NCBI GenBank assembly: GCA_964452285.1
Contig: CAYVKW010000004.1
Location: 1 to 43,138, forward strand
Direction: 5' to 3'
Source of the DNA: JAUNST01 sp964452285
GTDB lineage: Bacteria > Patescibacteriota > Microgenomatia > UBA1400 > PJMF01
DNA: 43,138 nt
Below, one piece after another: positions 30,927-38,002 of this stretch. The position numbers were made by a program, and so were the translations under genes. The notes below the pieces were generated by a model that was not told the DNA's origin, searched no databases, and saw nothing but the letters and a program-made list of their open reading frames with translations. The first letter of the stretch is position 1; the number at the start of each line of letters is the position of its first letter.

Positions 30927-31262
30927 TTAGTTTTTCTTATTTTTGCTTTTTTGCCACCTAATTTCTGGATCGCTCGCCAGCAAAAACTCTCCTAAAAATT
31001 CTTCATCGTCTAGATCATTTATCACGAAATAGAGAGTTTTTGCCCCTTCATACGGTAATCCTTCTTCCACTATACCATTTTCTCTCAATATTTTTCTCCC
31101 CGTTTGTGTTTCTTTAATAAATAATTGATTATCGCAAATTAAACCAATAAATTTACCATTTAGATAAACTCCATAATCACCAAACATTTTTCTCAAGGAA
31201 ATTTCTCCCGCCCTTCTTAATTGTTCGCGCACATATTCGGCAAAATCAGCTTTCGTGGCCAT
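30927..31262 (-). CDS. TfoX N-terminal domain protein
   Basis: This 111-aa protein is a stand-alone TfoX_N domain: EYVREQLRRAGEISLRKMFGDYGVYLNGKFIGLICDNQLFIK is read from the blocks SLRKMFGDYGVYLNGK and IGLICDNQLFIKETQ, then YVI-type strand TLYFVINDLDD. In gamma-proteobacteria TfoX controls competence; the isolated N-terminal domain is widespread with no proven function. GGGAAA lies before the ATG. It follows the YfiH-type gene by 4 nt, so they share a transcript. Confidence 0.88.
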   Translation of the reverse strand: MATKADFAEYVREQLRRAGEISLRKMFGDYGVYLNGKFIGLICDNQLFIKETQTGRKILRENGIVEEGLPYEGAKTLYFVINDLDDEEFLGEFLLASDPEIRWQKSKNKKN

Positions 31263-31266
31263 AAAA

Positions 31267-31941
31267 TTAATTTCCCATTTTCACTATAGTCAGTATCCTT
31301 TTGTCAGTTTTATCTCTTCTATAAGAAGGCAAATCCATTCTTGACCACGTATCTATCTTATCATCGCTAATTTTTTCAATTTTCCCGCCCATTTTTACAA
31401 TCTGCATTTTAACTTCTGCCGCTAAATCAACTTGCCACGTTCCCTCGTCACCATTTTGTTTTTTTTGCGCAAATTGTGCCGCCACTTCTTCGCCCGTGAT
31501 GAAACTTTCACTCCCGATTCTCGGTCCCAAATAAAACCACATTTTCTCCGGTTTCGCTCCCCATTCTGCCTGCATTTTTATTATCACTTTTGGCACAATT
31601 TGCACCACCACCCCTCGCCAGCCCGCGTGTACCGCCGCCAATATCTTTTTCTCACTTTCATAAATTATCACCGGCAAACAATCAGCCGTCTTAATTACCA
31701 AGTTCAAATCGCGTGTTTTCGTTATTAAAGCATCCACCTCTTCCATCCATTTTCCTCCATTACTATCATCCACGACTGTCATTTTATCTTCATGCACTTG
31801 CCTCATCAAAACCACCTTTTTCTCTTCCAAATTCAAATCCCGCAGCACTTTATCTATTTTTTCCAAATTTACACCTTTGGTAATAGTTAGTTCCACCTCA
31901 TCTTTAAAAATTTTTTCTTTAGTTAGTATTTCTGTCGGCAT
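31267..31941 (-). CDS. YfiH/LACC1-type purine nucleoside phosphorylase family protein
   Basis: Members of this family (also called multicopper polyphenol oxidase or laccase domain) cleave adenosine and related nucleosides and bind zinc. The 224-aa protein has the conserved metal and active-site residues: His in VVLMRQVHEDKM, Cys in KTADCLPVIIY, and His in AAVHAGWRGVV. The start at 31941 (MPTEIL) follows an extended TATGAT -10 by 8 nt, so it is probably leaderless; a start at 31950 would fall inside that box. With two PRPP synthetases and upp it fits nucleobase salvage. Confidence 0.9.
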   Translation of the reverse strand: MPTEILTKEKIFKDEVELTITKGVNLEKIDKVLRDLNLEEKKVVLMRQVHEDKMTVVDDSNGGKWMEEVDALITKTRDLNLVIKTADCLPVIIYESEKKILAAVHAGWRGVVVQIVPKVIIKMQAEWGAKPEKMWFYLGPRIGSESFITGEEVAAQFAQKKQNGDEGTWQVDLAAEVKMQIVKMGGKIEKISDDKIDTWSRMDLPSYRRDKTDKRILTIVKMGN

Positions 31942-31949
31942 TATTAGCA

Positions 31950-31958
31950 ATCATATCA
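31950..31958 (-). promoter_or_regulatory. extended -10 promoter of the YfiH-type gene
   Basis: TGATATGAT on the minus strand, hexamer ending 8 nt before the ATG at 31941. It is located just after the tRNA-Trp gene. Confidence 0.6.
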
Positions 31959-31981
31959 CAAAAATCAACTCGCAATAAGAG

Positions 31982-32052
31982 CAGGCCCAGAGGGAATCGA
32001 ACCCCCGTTAAAGGTTTTGGAGACCTCTGTACTACCGCTATACGATGGGCCT
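31982..32052 (-). tRNA. trnW: tRNA-Trp (anticodon CCA)
   Basis: A full cloverleaf on the minus strand. The 7-bp acceptor AGGCCCA pairs with TGGGCCT; position 8 is U; the anticodon loop CTCCAAA has anticodon CCA; the T stem is GGGGG/CCCTC around TTCGATT; the discriminator is G73. The 3' CCA is not encoded, so it must be added by tRNA nucleotidyltransferase. The -10 TATAAT (32073-32078) lies about 20 nt upstream. Confidence 0.95.
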
Positions 32053-32072
32053 TCTTTTCATCGTCTCTTCTT

Positions 32073-32121
32073 ATTATAACCGAAAAATTTTACTTGACAA
32101 TCATTGAAAAAAGGTTAAACT
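32073..32121. promoter_or_regulatory. divergent promoters of tRNA-Trp and upp
   Basis: Minus strand: TATAAT (32073-32078) for tRNA-Trp with TTGTCA (32095-32100) at -35. Plus strand: TTGACA (32094-32099), 16-bp spacer, TAAACT (32116-32121) for upp. The two -35 elements occupy the same bases, so the promoters probably compete. Confidence 0.6.
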
Positions 32122-32154
32122 GCTTCTTAGCATTTTAATTAATAGAAAGGTTAC

Positions 32155-32784
32155 ATGACCAATTCTCATTTACACGTTTTAGAACATCCGCTTATTTCCG
32201 ATTGCCTCAAGCATCTTCGTGATCAAAATGTGAAAATTGATGAGTTTCGCCATTATTCCAATCAGCTCTGTCAAATTTTATTTTTAGACGCCATCGATGA
32301 CGTTGAAACTACTACAGTTGAAATTCAAACTCCTCTTGTTACCACCGGCGCGCGCAAACTCGCCTGCCGCATTATCGTCGTCCCTGTCTTGCGCGCCGGT
32401 CTCGCTATGCTTTTTGGTGCCCTTGAGCTTTTACCAAAAGCTCAAGTCGGTTTCGTCGGCATGCAACGCGATGAAAAAACCGCTCAAGCTACTGAATACT
32501 ATTGGAAATTTCCAGAAATTCTGCCAGAACATACCGTTGTCGTTACCGACCCTATGCTTGCCACCGGCGGCTCTCTTTTACACTTATTAAGAGAAATTGC
32601 TCCCTTCCAACCTAAAAAAATCAAAGTTGTTTGTGTTATCGCTGCCCCAGAAGGTATCGCTGCCATTCAAAACGAATTTCCAGATGTAGAAATTTACACC
32701 GCCGCAGTCGACGATCGTCTCAATGAACATAAATACATTGTTCCGGGATTAGGTGACTACGGTGATCGTTACTTCGGCACTTAG
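32155..32784 (+). CDS. upp: uracil phosphoribosyltransferase
   Basis: Upp converts uracil and PRPP to UMP. This 209-aa protein has the family features: VVPVLRAGLAMLFGALELLP is seen as VLRAGLAM near the substrate-binding site, VGFVGMQRDE, the PRPP loop VVVTDPMLATGGSLLH, and the C-terminal uracil-binding block IVPGLGDYGDRYFGT. The length is normal. AAAGG lies 6 nt before the ATG. The pairing with PRPP synthetase genes on either side supports pyrimidine salvage. Confidence 0.97.
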   Translation: MTNSHLHVLEHPLISDCLKHLRDQNVKIDEFRHYSNQLCQILFLDAIDDVETTTVEIQTPLVTTGARKLACRIIVVPVLRAGLAMLFGALELLPKAQVGFVGMQRDEKTAQATEYYWKFPEILPEHTVVVTDPMLATGGSLLHLLREIAPFQPKKIKVVCVIAAPEGIAAIQNEFPDVEIYTAAVDDRLNEHKYIVPGLGDYGDRYFGT

Positions 32785-32940
32785 AAACTTGTCACCTTCT
32801 TGTTCACAAAAATTAAACTTTACTTTTACTTTCACAGTGAGTTGTCTTTTTTAATTATAAAATTAGAACTTCTTTTCTTTAATTGTCAGTTATTTTTTTC
32901 ATTTATAAAATCAAAACCACGCTTTTCTGTCTCCGCAGTC

Positions 32941-32976
32941 AGGACTTTTGAGGACCTTTAGGGACTTTTAGGGACC
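32941..32976. repeat. short tandem repeat, 10-bp period
   Basis: Three and a half copies of a 10-mer (AGGACTTTTG, AGGACCTTTA, GGGACTTTTA, GGGACC) lie in the 240-bp gap between the convergent upp and prs paralog 2 genes. Nothing else identifiable is in this gap. Confidence 0.6.
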
Positions 32977-33024
32977 ACGACTTATTTAATCTCAATTTTT
33001 ATTTTTCTCTCCACCTCAATTCCC

Positions 33025-33930
33025 TTACAAATTCTGAGCAAAGATCTTCATTACATCTAGAACCACGATTTTTTCGCTTTGCGAAAAAATCTCTTCATTT
33101 CCCGTCGTATTAGTCACCACTAGTTCTTTAATCGGCGACGCTTGAATTCTCATTAATGCCTTTTCATCAATTGGCGCGTGCGTCACTGCCGCATAGACCT
33201 CAGCTGCACCGCGCTCCTCCAATGCCCGCGCCACATCCACCAACGTTCCTGCGCTTGTTGTAAAATCGTCTACCACTACACATTTTTTACCCTTTACCTC
33301 TCCCACGATTTCCAAAATTTCCGCATCTCCATTCAGCTCCGGTCTGTTTTTATCACCAATGGCGCAGGGCCACCCCAATGCCGCCGCATATTTACGTGCT
33401 TGCTTGGCAAAGCCAGCATCAGGAGACACGATCACTGCGTCTGATAAATTTTTAGCTTTTAGATAATCCACAATTACCTTCATCGCACTCAAATTTTCTA
33501 CTGGAATTTGAAAAAATCCCGGGATAGACGGTGAATGCAAATCCATCATTAATACTCTATTTGCTCCCGCTACTTGCAAGCAATCAGCACAAACTCTCGC
33601 TCGCAACGATGTCAACCCTTCTTCTTCCTGTTTATCGGCTTTTGCATAAGAAAAAAACGGTATCACCACGGTGATTTTTGCTGCATCACCTCTTTTAAGA
33701 GCATCCAACCAAAAAAGCAACTCCAAAAAATTCTCACTCGCTTTTTTTCCCCAGATTGTTTGTACTACCACCACTTCTTCGCGATGCACTTTTTCTCCGG
33801 TTTGCACCAAAATATTACCATCAGGAAAATATTCCGTCAGACCCCTCACTAATTCTCCTCCACTTTCTCGCGCCAATTTTTCTGCCAAACCAATACTAGT
33901 TTTTCCAGCAAAAATTTTTCTTTTTATCAT
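33025..33930 (-). CDS. ribose-phosphate pyrophosphokinase-like protein (paralog 2)
   Basis: This 301-aa protein has the Prs fold: FPDGNILVQ, the flexible-loop region FFSYAKADKQEEEG, LMMDLHSPSIPGFFQIPVENL (the last close to the canonical DLHxxQIxGFFDIPxD), VIVSPDAGFAKQARKYA, and the PRPP loop CVVVDDFTTSAGTLV. It keeps the PGFFQIP segment that paralog 1 lacks but has KADK where Prs enzymes have RQDR. The start at 33930 follows a TACAAT -10 (33938-33943) by 7 nt; longer starts at 33939 and 33990 lie in or upstream of that box. It is a divergent partner of the gene at 15820. Confidence 0.85.
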   Translation of the reverse strand: MIKRKIFAGKTSIGLAEKLARESGGELVRGLTEYFPDGNILVQTGEKVHREEVVVVQTIWGKKASENFLELLFWLDALKRGDAAKITVVIPFFSYAKADKQEEEGLTSLRARVCADCLQVAGANRVLMMDLHSPSIPGFFQIPVENLSAMKVIVDYLKAKNLSDAVIVSPDAGFAKQARKYAAALGWPCAIGDKNRPELNGDAEILEIVGEVKGKKCVVVDDFTTSAGTLVDVARALEERGAAEVYAAVTHAPIDEKALMRIQASPIKELVVTNTTGNEEIFSQSEKIVVLDVMKIFAQNL

Positions 33931-33937
33931 AATCGTC

Positions 33938-33946
33938 ATTGTATCA
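33938..33946 (-). promoter_or_regulatory. extended -10 promoter of prs paralog 2
   Basis: TGATACAAT on the minus strand, the hexamer 7 nt from the ATG at 33930. Again there is no leader to speak of. Confidence 0.55.
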
Positions 33947-33990
33947 TTTTTTTCTCCACTTTGTTCAACTTTTCTCTTCTTTAACAACAT

Positions 33991-34019
33991 GGCGCTGTTA
34001 ACTTGCAGTTAACAGCGCC
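33991..34019. terminator. perfect hairpin without U-tract
   Basis: A 12-bp perfect stem (GGCGCTGTTAAC / GTTAACAGCGCC) with a 5-nt loop lies 22 nt after the stop of the anchored protein gene at 34041. No U-tract follows on the minus strand. It may be a weak terminator or a protein-binding site. Confidence 0.5.
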
Positions 34020-34040
34020 AGCTCTTTCATCTTCATTTTT

Positions 34041-34598
34041 TTATTCGTCTGTTTCCCCCAATTCTTCTATATCTCCACTAAAACCATCATCTAAATCTGG
34101 ATCAATCAAGATTTTATCTTGAATATTGGTTTCTTTTACCAACACTTCTTCAGTTTCAATAACTTTTCCATTCTCATCAATGTATTGTAAATCGCCTTGA
34201 TTAATTCTTTGCAAAAAGCTCACTTTTCCAGAATCAAAAGTCAAAGTGACTCTGTTCTTTTCTTTATCCTCACTCCATTTGCCATTTTGCAACTCGATTT
34301 GAGTTGCTGTCGCTTCATAACCATCATTATAAATAAAAGTTCCATCAGCATTGAAGAAAAGAATTTTTTCTTTATTGCCAAAAAGTTCTGCTCCTTGCAA
34401 TTCTTCTGGCAAAGGATTTTCTGTTGGTTCCGGTGATGCTATCGCAGTCACTATTTTTCGCTCTTGTCTCGATTGCACAAACCCAAAAATAGACACAATT
34501 AAAAATACCACTGCCACTGCTACTACTGACCATAATAAAAACTTTTTATCTTGAGATAATTTTGGCGTTTGTTTTTTTATCTCTTTATTATTTTTCAT
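34041..34598 (-). CDS. single-pass anchored extracellular protein of unknown function
   Basis: This 185-aa protein has a basic N-terminus, one membrane helix (FLLWSVVAVAVVFLIVSIFGF, about 20-40) and an acidic extracellular part. Residues about 75-130 (EKILFFNADGTFIYNDGYEATATQIELQNGKW, read as FNADGTFIYNDGY and IELQNGKWSED) resemble a small lipocalin-like beta domain. The tail is very acidic. No family assigned. Its ATG lies inside the end of thrS (11-nt overlap), so it is translated from the thrS mRNA, and a hairpin follows it. Confidence 0.7.
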   Translation of the reverse strand: MKNNKEIKKQTPKLSQDKKFLLWSVVAVAVVFLIVSIFGFVQSRQERKIVTAIASPEPTENPLPEELQGAELFGNKEKILFFNADGTFIYNDGYEATATQIELQNGKWSEDKEKNRVTLTFDSGKVSFLQRINQGDLQYIDENGKVIETEEVLVKETNIQDKILIDPDLDDGFSGDIEELGETDE

Positions 34599-36387
34599 TT
34601 AATCCTTTCAGTTTCTTTTTTAATTCTTCCATTGTCAATTTTTCCTGTGTTTCGTCATCGCGACCACGCCAGCTTACCGTTCCATCTTGCATTTCCCCAT
34701 CGCCCACAATTAACATCACTGGGACTTGTTCTACTTGAGCATCACGGATTTTCGCCGCCAATCTTTCGCTTCTTTCATCTACCTCTACGCGAAAATCCTC
34801 ACTCGTCAATTCTCCCGCCACTTTCTTTGCATAGTCACTGTGTCTGTCTGCAATTGGTAAGACTTTTACCTGCACTGGCGCTAACCAAGTCGGCAATCTC
34901 CCCGCATAATGTTCCAGCAAAATTCCAATCATCCGCTCATAAGAACCAAAAATAGCTGCATGAATCATCACTGGCACTTGCACTTTTCCCTCTTGATCAA
35001 TATATTCACAATTAAAACGTCCTGGCAATTGGAAATCCAATTGAATCGTCGCCACTTGCCACGATCGACCTAAACTATCATTAATATTAACATCAATTTT
35101 TGGTCCATAAAAAGCACCATCTTTTTCTTTTAAGTCATACTCAATATTTTTCTTTGTCAATACTTCAATTAAATTTGCTTCCGCTTTATTCCAAGTCTCA
35201 ATTTCACCCATAAAGTCATCTGGACGAGTCGACAAAAAGTATTTTGGTTGTACTCCCAAACGTGCATAATATTCTTGTACCATTTGTAAAAGTCTATCCA
35301 CTTCTTCCAAAATTTGATCTTCTCTAATCAATAGATGAGAATCATCTTGAGTAATTTCTCTCACTCGAAACAAGCCATTTAGCTCCCCAGATTGTTCATT
35401 TCGGAAAACATGCCCAATTTCAGTATATCGAATTGGTAAATCCCGATACGAACGTTGTCTTGTTTGATAAATCTTGATATCAAAAGGACAATCCATTGGT
35501 TTCATGCAATAAGTTTCCTTATCTACATCAAACACAAACATGTCATCTTTGTAATGATCCCAATGACCAGATGTTTCCCACAATATAGATTTAGCCATTT
35601 CCGGTGTTTTAATTTTTTGATAACCGTATTTTTTTCTCAACCCTTGACCAAAATTCTCCAAAATATCCCAGATTGCCAATCCTTTTGGATGCCAGAAAAC
35701 TGCTCCTGGACTTTCCGGATGAAAAGAAAACAGATCTTGTTCTTTGCCAATTCTTTTGTGATCCCGCTTTTTTGCTTCTTCCAACCAGTTTAGATATTCA
35801 TCCAATTCTTCTTGGCTCGAGAACGCTGTACCATAAATTCTGGTCAGTTGCTGACGATTCTCATCTCCTCGCCAATAAGCTGCTGCCACTCGCAATAGCT
35901 TGAAAGCCTTGATTTCAGCCACTTTTTCCACGTGTGGACCTTTACACAAATCAATGAAATAGCCGGCTTCAAAGGCGCTTTCAAAGTCAAATTGCGCGAT
36001 TTTTTGCCGATCCAACTCAGCATTTTTCACCGCTGGCGCCAAAGAATAAAGCGTCACTCTCTCATCATTCGCCAGCTCATGCAAAATTTCTTGTTTATAT
36101 TCATTTTTAGCAAAAAATCGCGCCGCTTCCGGTAAATCCACTACAATCTCCTTCATCGTCCAGCCAGCTTGGATTACCTTTTTCATCATCTTTTCCCATT
36201 TCCCAAATTTTTCTGCCGTTATTTCCACCTCTGGAGCTTTTTCAAAATCAAAATAAAAACCATTTTCAATCGCTGGTCCCATTGCCATTGTAATTTTATC
36301 CACCCCAATGTCACTCAAAATTGCATAAGTTAAAACATGCTCCGCGCTATGACGAATTTTTTCCAAAATCAGATTTTTTTCTTGCAT
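34588..36387 (-). CDS. thrS: threonyl-tRNA synthetase lacking the TGS domain
   Basis: ThrRS charges tRNA-Thr. The 599-aa protein begins directly with the editing-type N2 domain (ILEKIRHSAEHVLTYAIL, HSAEHVL) and has no N-terminal TGS domain of about 60 residues. The class II core is complete: zinc ligands Cys in MKPMDCPFD, His in TQDDSHLL, His in MIHAAIFGSYERM; motif 2 GHVFRNEQSGEL; and an anticodon-binding domain at the end (VKVLPIADRHSDYAKKV). The usual CPGH is CPFD here. The start at 36387 follows a TATAAT -10 by 9 nt; the longer reading to 36411 lies in the promoter. Confidence 0.95.
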   Translation of the reverse strand: MQEKNLILEKIRHSAEHVLTYAILSDIGVDKITMAMGPAIENGFYFDFEKAPEVEITAEKFGKWEKMMKKVIQAGWTMKEIVVDLPEAARFFAKNEYKQEILHELANDERVTLYSLAPAVKNAELDRQKIAQFDFESAFEAGYFIDLCKGPHVEKVAEIKAFKLLRVAAAYWRGDENRQQLTRIYGTAFSSQEELDEYLNWLEEAKKRDHKRIGKEQDLFSFHPESPGAVFWHPKGLAIWDILENFGQGLRKKYGYQKIKTPEMAKSILWETSGHWDHYKDDMFVFDVDKETYCMKPMDCPFDIKIYQTRQRSYRDLPIRYTEIGHVFRNEQSGELNGLFRVREITQDDSHLLIREDQILEEVDRLLQMVQEYYARLGVQPKYFLSTRPDDFMGEIETWNKAEANLIEVLTKKNIEYDLKEKDGAFYGPKIDVNINDSLGRSWQVATIQLDFQLPGRFNCEYIDQEGKVQVPVMIHAAIFGSYERMIGILLEHYAGRLPTWLAPVQVKVLPIADRHSDYAKKVAGELTSEDFRVEVDERSERLAAKIRDAQVEQVPVMLIVGDGEMQDGTVSWRGRDDETQEKLTMEELKKKLKGLNEK

Positions 36388-36396
36388 ACTGATTCT

Positions 36397-36402
36397 ATTA
36401 TA
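36397..36402 (-). promoter_or_regulatory. -10 box of thrS
   Basis: TATAAT 9 nt before the ATG at 36387. No T-box or other leader is possible between them, so thrS is not controlled by a leader RNA here. Confidence 0.6.
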
Positions 36403-36510
36403 CCACCTCAAAATTGTTCTTTTCTTCCGCTTTCACTCGCTTAGAAAAAAACGTCTCTTACATTAATCTCTTCACCCTAGCCACCTTCTCACTTTACCCC
36501 TCTTTTTCAC

Positions 36511-36539
36511 TTGCATTTTCTCCTTAATTGCGCTAAACT
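36511..36539 (+). promoter_or_regulatory. promoter of the MscS gene
   Basis: TTGCAT -35 (36511-36516), 17-bp spacer, TAAACT -10 (36534-36539). The start would be near 36546, leaving a 19-nt leader without a clear Shine-Dalgarno. The rest of 36403-36510 shows nothing I can identify. Confidence 0.55.
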
Positions 36540-36564
36540 TATAGCCAGTTAACTTTTTTATTTT

Positions 36565-37638
36565 ATGTGGTCAATTAGGTCCAATCTTTACTATTTTTTT
36601 CTTCAAAACGGCTTTACTCTCGCCGACGAACTTTTATTAGCTTTACTTACCTTTTTCATCGTTTTTTCTTTCCTCAGTCTTTGTCGCTTAATTTTTGAAA
36701 TTATTTTTACTCAATTAGAAAACCGTTTTCAAAACGGTCGCTTCAAAATTTGGCTTAGCATCGCTGATAATCTGAGTTACCTCTTTATTTTTCTGACCGC
36801 ACTTTTTACCGCCAGTTTTTGCTTTTATCTCTCACCAGCCATTAGCAAGTTTTTCGACGGCATTTATATTTTTATCCTCGTTTTCGTTGTCATTAATTTC
36901 ATTCGTGAATTTCTCAGCAACTCTGTCCGTATTTTTCTCATGAGTAAAAGCAATGTCTCCAAAGAAGCTATTAAAACCGCCATTAATTTTACCGACGTAG
37001 TCAGTCTAATTGTTCTCTGGATTCTCGTCGTGCTTATCTTCTTACAATTTTCAGATTATGATGCTCAAGCTTTACTTGGCGGTCTTGGAATTGCCTCTGT
37101 TATCGTTGCTTTTTCCTTTCAAAATACTCTTAAAGATGTTTTTGCTTTCTTTTCCATTTATATCGATCGTTCTTTTGCTGTCGGCGATTATATCGTTTTT
37201 GACGACGTGGAAGGCACCATTAAAGAAATCCGTCTTCGAACCACTAAAATCACTGCTCTCAAAGGTAACGACATTATTATTCCTAATGACAAAATTACTT
37301 CTGGTATCATCGAAAATTACAATCGTTTGCCGCGCCGGCGTGTTTCTATTAATTTTACCTTAGAGCCAAACCTATCACCTCAAAAAAGCAAAGATTTCGT
37401 CGCTCAACTTTACGACAATCTTATTGGTGACACTACTTTTACCGAAAAACTTGACATTCGTTGCGTCACTCTCGACGAGATCACCGATCAAGGTCTCCGT
37501 TTCAAAGTCATCTACTATTTTCACGGCAGTAGTTATATGGAGCATCTCCAATACAAAGAAAAAGTCAATCTCATCATTCTTGAAACTCTAGAAAAAAACA
37601 AAATCTCTCTTGTCCAAATTCCCATTTTGAAAAACTAG
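36565..37638 (+). CDS. MscS-family mechanosensitive channel
   Basis: MscS channels release solutes when the membrane is stretched. The 357-aa protein has about four helices before the pore (near 20-45, 68-92, 96-117, 143-163), then the Gly/Ala-rich pore helix ALLGGLGIASVIVAFSFQNTLKD, best seen as GGLGIASVIVAFSFQ. The beta domain follows (FAVGDYIVFDDVEGTIKEI, NDIIIPNDKITSGIIENY), then the C-terminal alpha/beta domain. It is monocistronic and reads away from thrS. Subfamily not assigned. Confidence 0.93.
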   Translation: MWSIRSNLYYFFLQNGFTLADELLLALLTFFIVFSFLSLCRLIFEIIFTQLENRFQNGRFKIWLSIADNLSYLFIFLTALFTASFCFYLSPAISKFFDGIYIFILVFVVINFIREFLSNSVRIFLMSKSNVSKEAIKTAINFTDVVSLIVLWILVVLIFLQFSDYDAQALLGGLGIASVIVAFSFQNTLKDVFAFFSIYIDRSFAVGDYIVFDDVEGTIKEIRLRTTKITALKGNDIIIPNDKITSGIIENYNRLPRRRVSINFTLEPNLSPQKSKDFVAQLYDNLIGDTTFTEKLDIRCVTLDEITDQGLRFKVIYYFHGSSYMEHLQYKEKVNLIILETLEKNKISLVQIPILKN

Positions 37639-38002
37639 TTTTTCAGTTTCCTTTCTCTTTCCTTCCCAGCCACGCTCCGACTTATATCAATTTTACCGTT
37701 TATCGTCATCCTTTTCACTCTTCTAATCCACTTTCTTATAGTTTCCCTTCATGACATTTCACATCTTAGAAAACAATTAATTTATTTTTTCTGCTTTTCA
37801 TGCACACATTTACTACGAAATCCATCTTAAAATCAAAAGCTTTGTCACATTTTCATGCTCACGGTTGTATTAGCTGTCCTCTTCTTCTTCAAAAAATTCA
37901 CTAAAAAAAATCTCTCATTACTCACTCTTATTTTATTAGACCGTCTCCTTTACTCTTCTTTCATTCACAGCCAATTTCTACTTGCTATCTGCAGACGAAA
38001 TC
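37639..38002. other. intergenic region between MscS and the giant surface protein
   Basis: This 364-bp AT-rich stretch separates two convergent genes. I see no hairpin followed by a U-tract for either gene and no promoter pointing at a gene. A 57-codon hydrophobic reading frame (37855-38028) overlaps the giant gene's end and has no ribosome-binding site, so it is not called. Confidence 0.5.

Noticed and set aside
29224..31262. Classical type II toxin-antitoxin pair using the RHH protein and the DUF3800 module
   Set aside because: The RHH gene has its own -10 box, lies downstream across a gap with an opposite-strand promoter, and is followed by an unrelated membrane protein; no operon links them.
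36388..36510. T-box or other leader RNA controlling thrS
   Set aside because: The -10 box is only 9 nt from the ATG, leaving no room for a leader.
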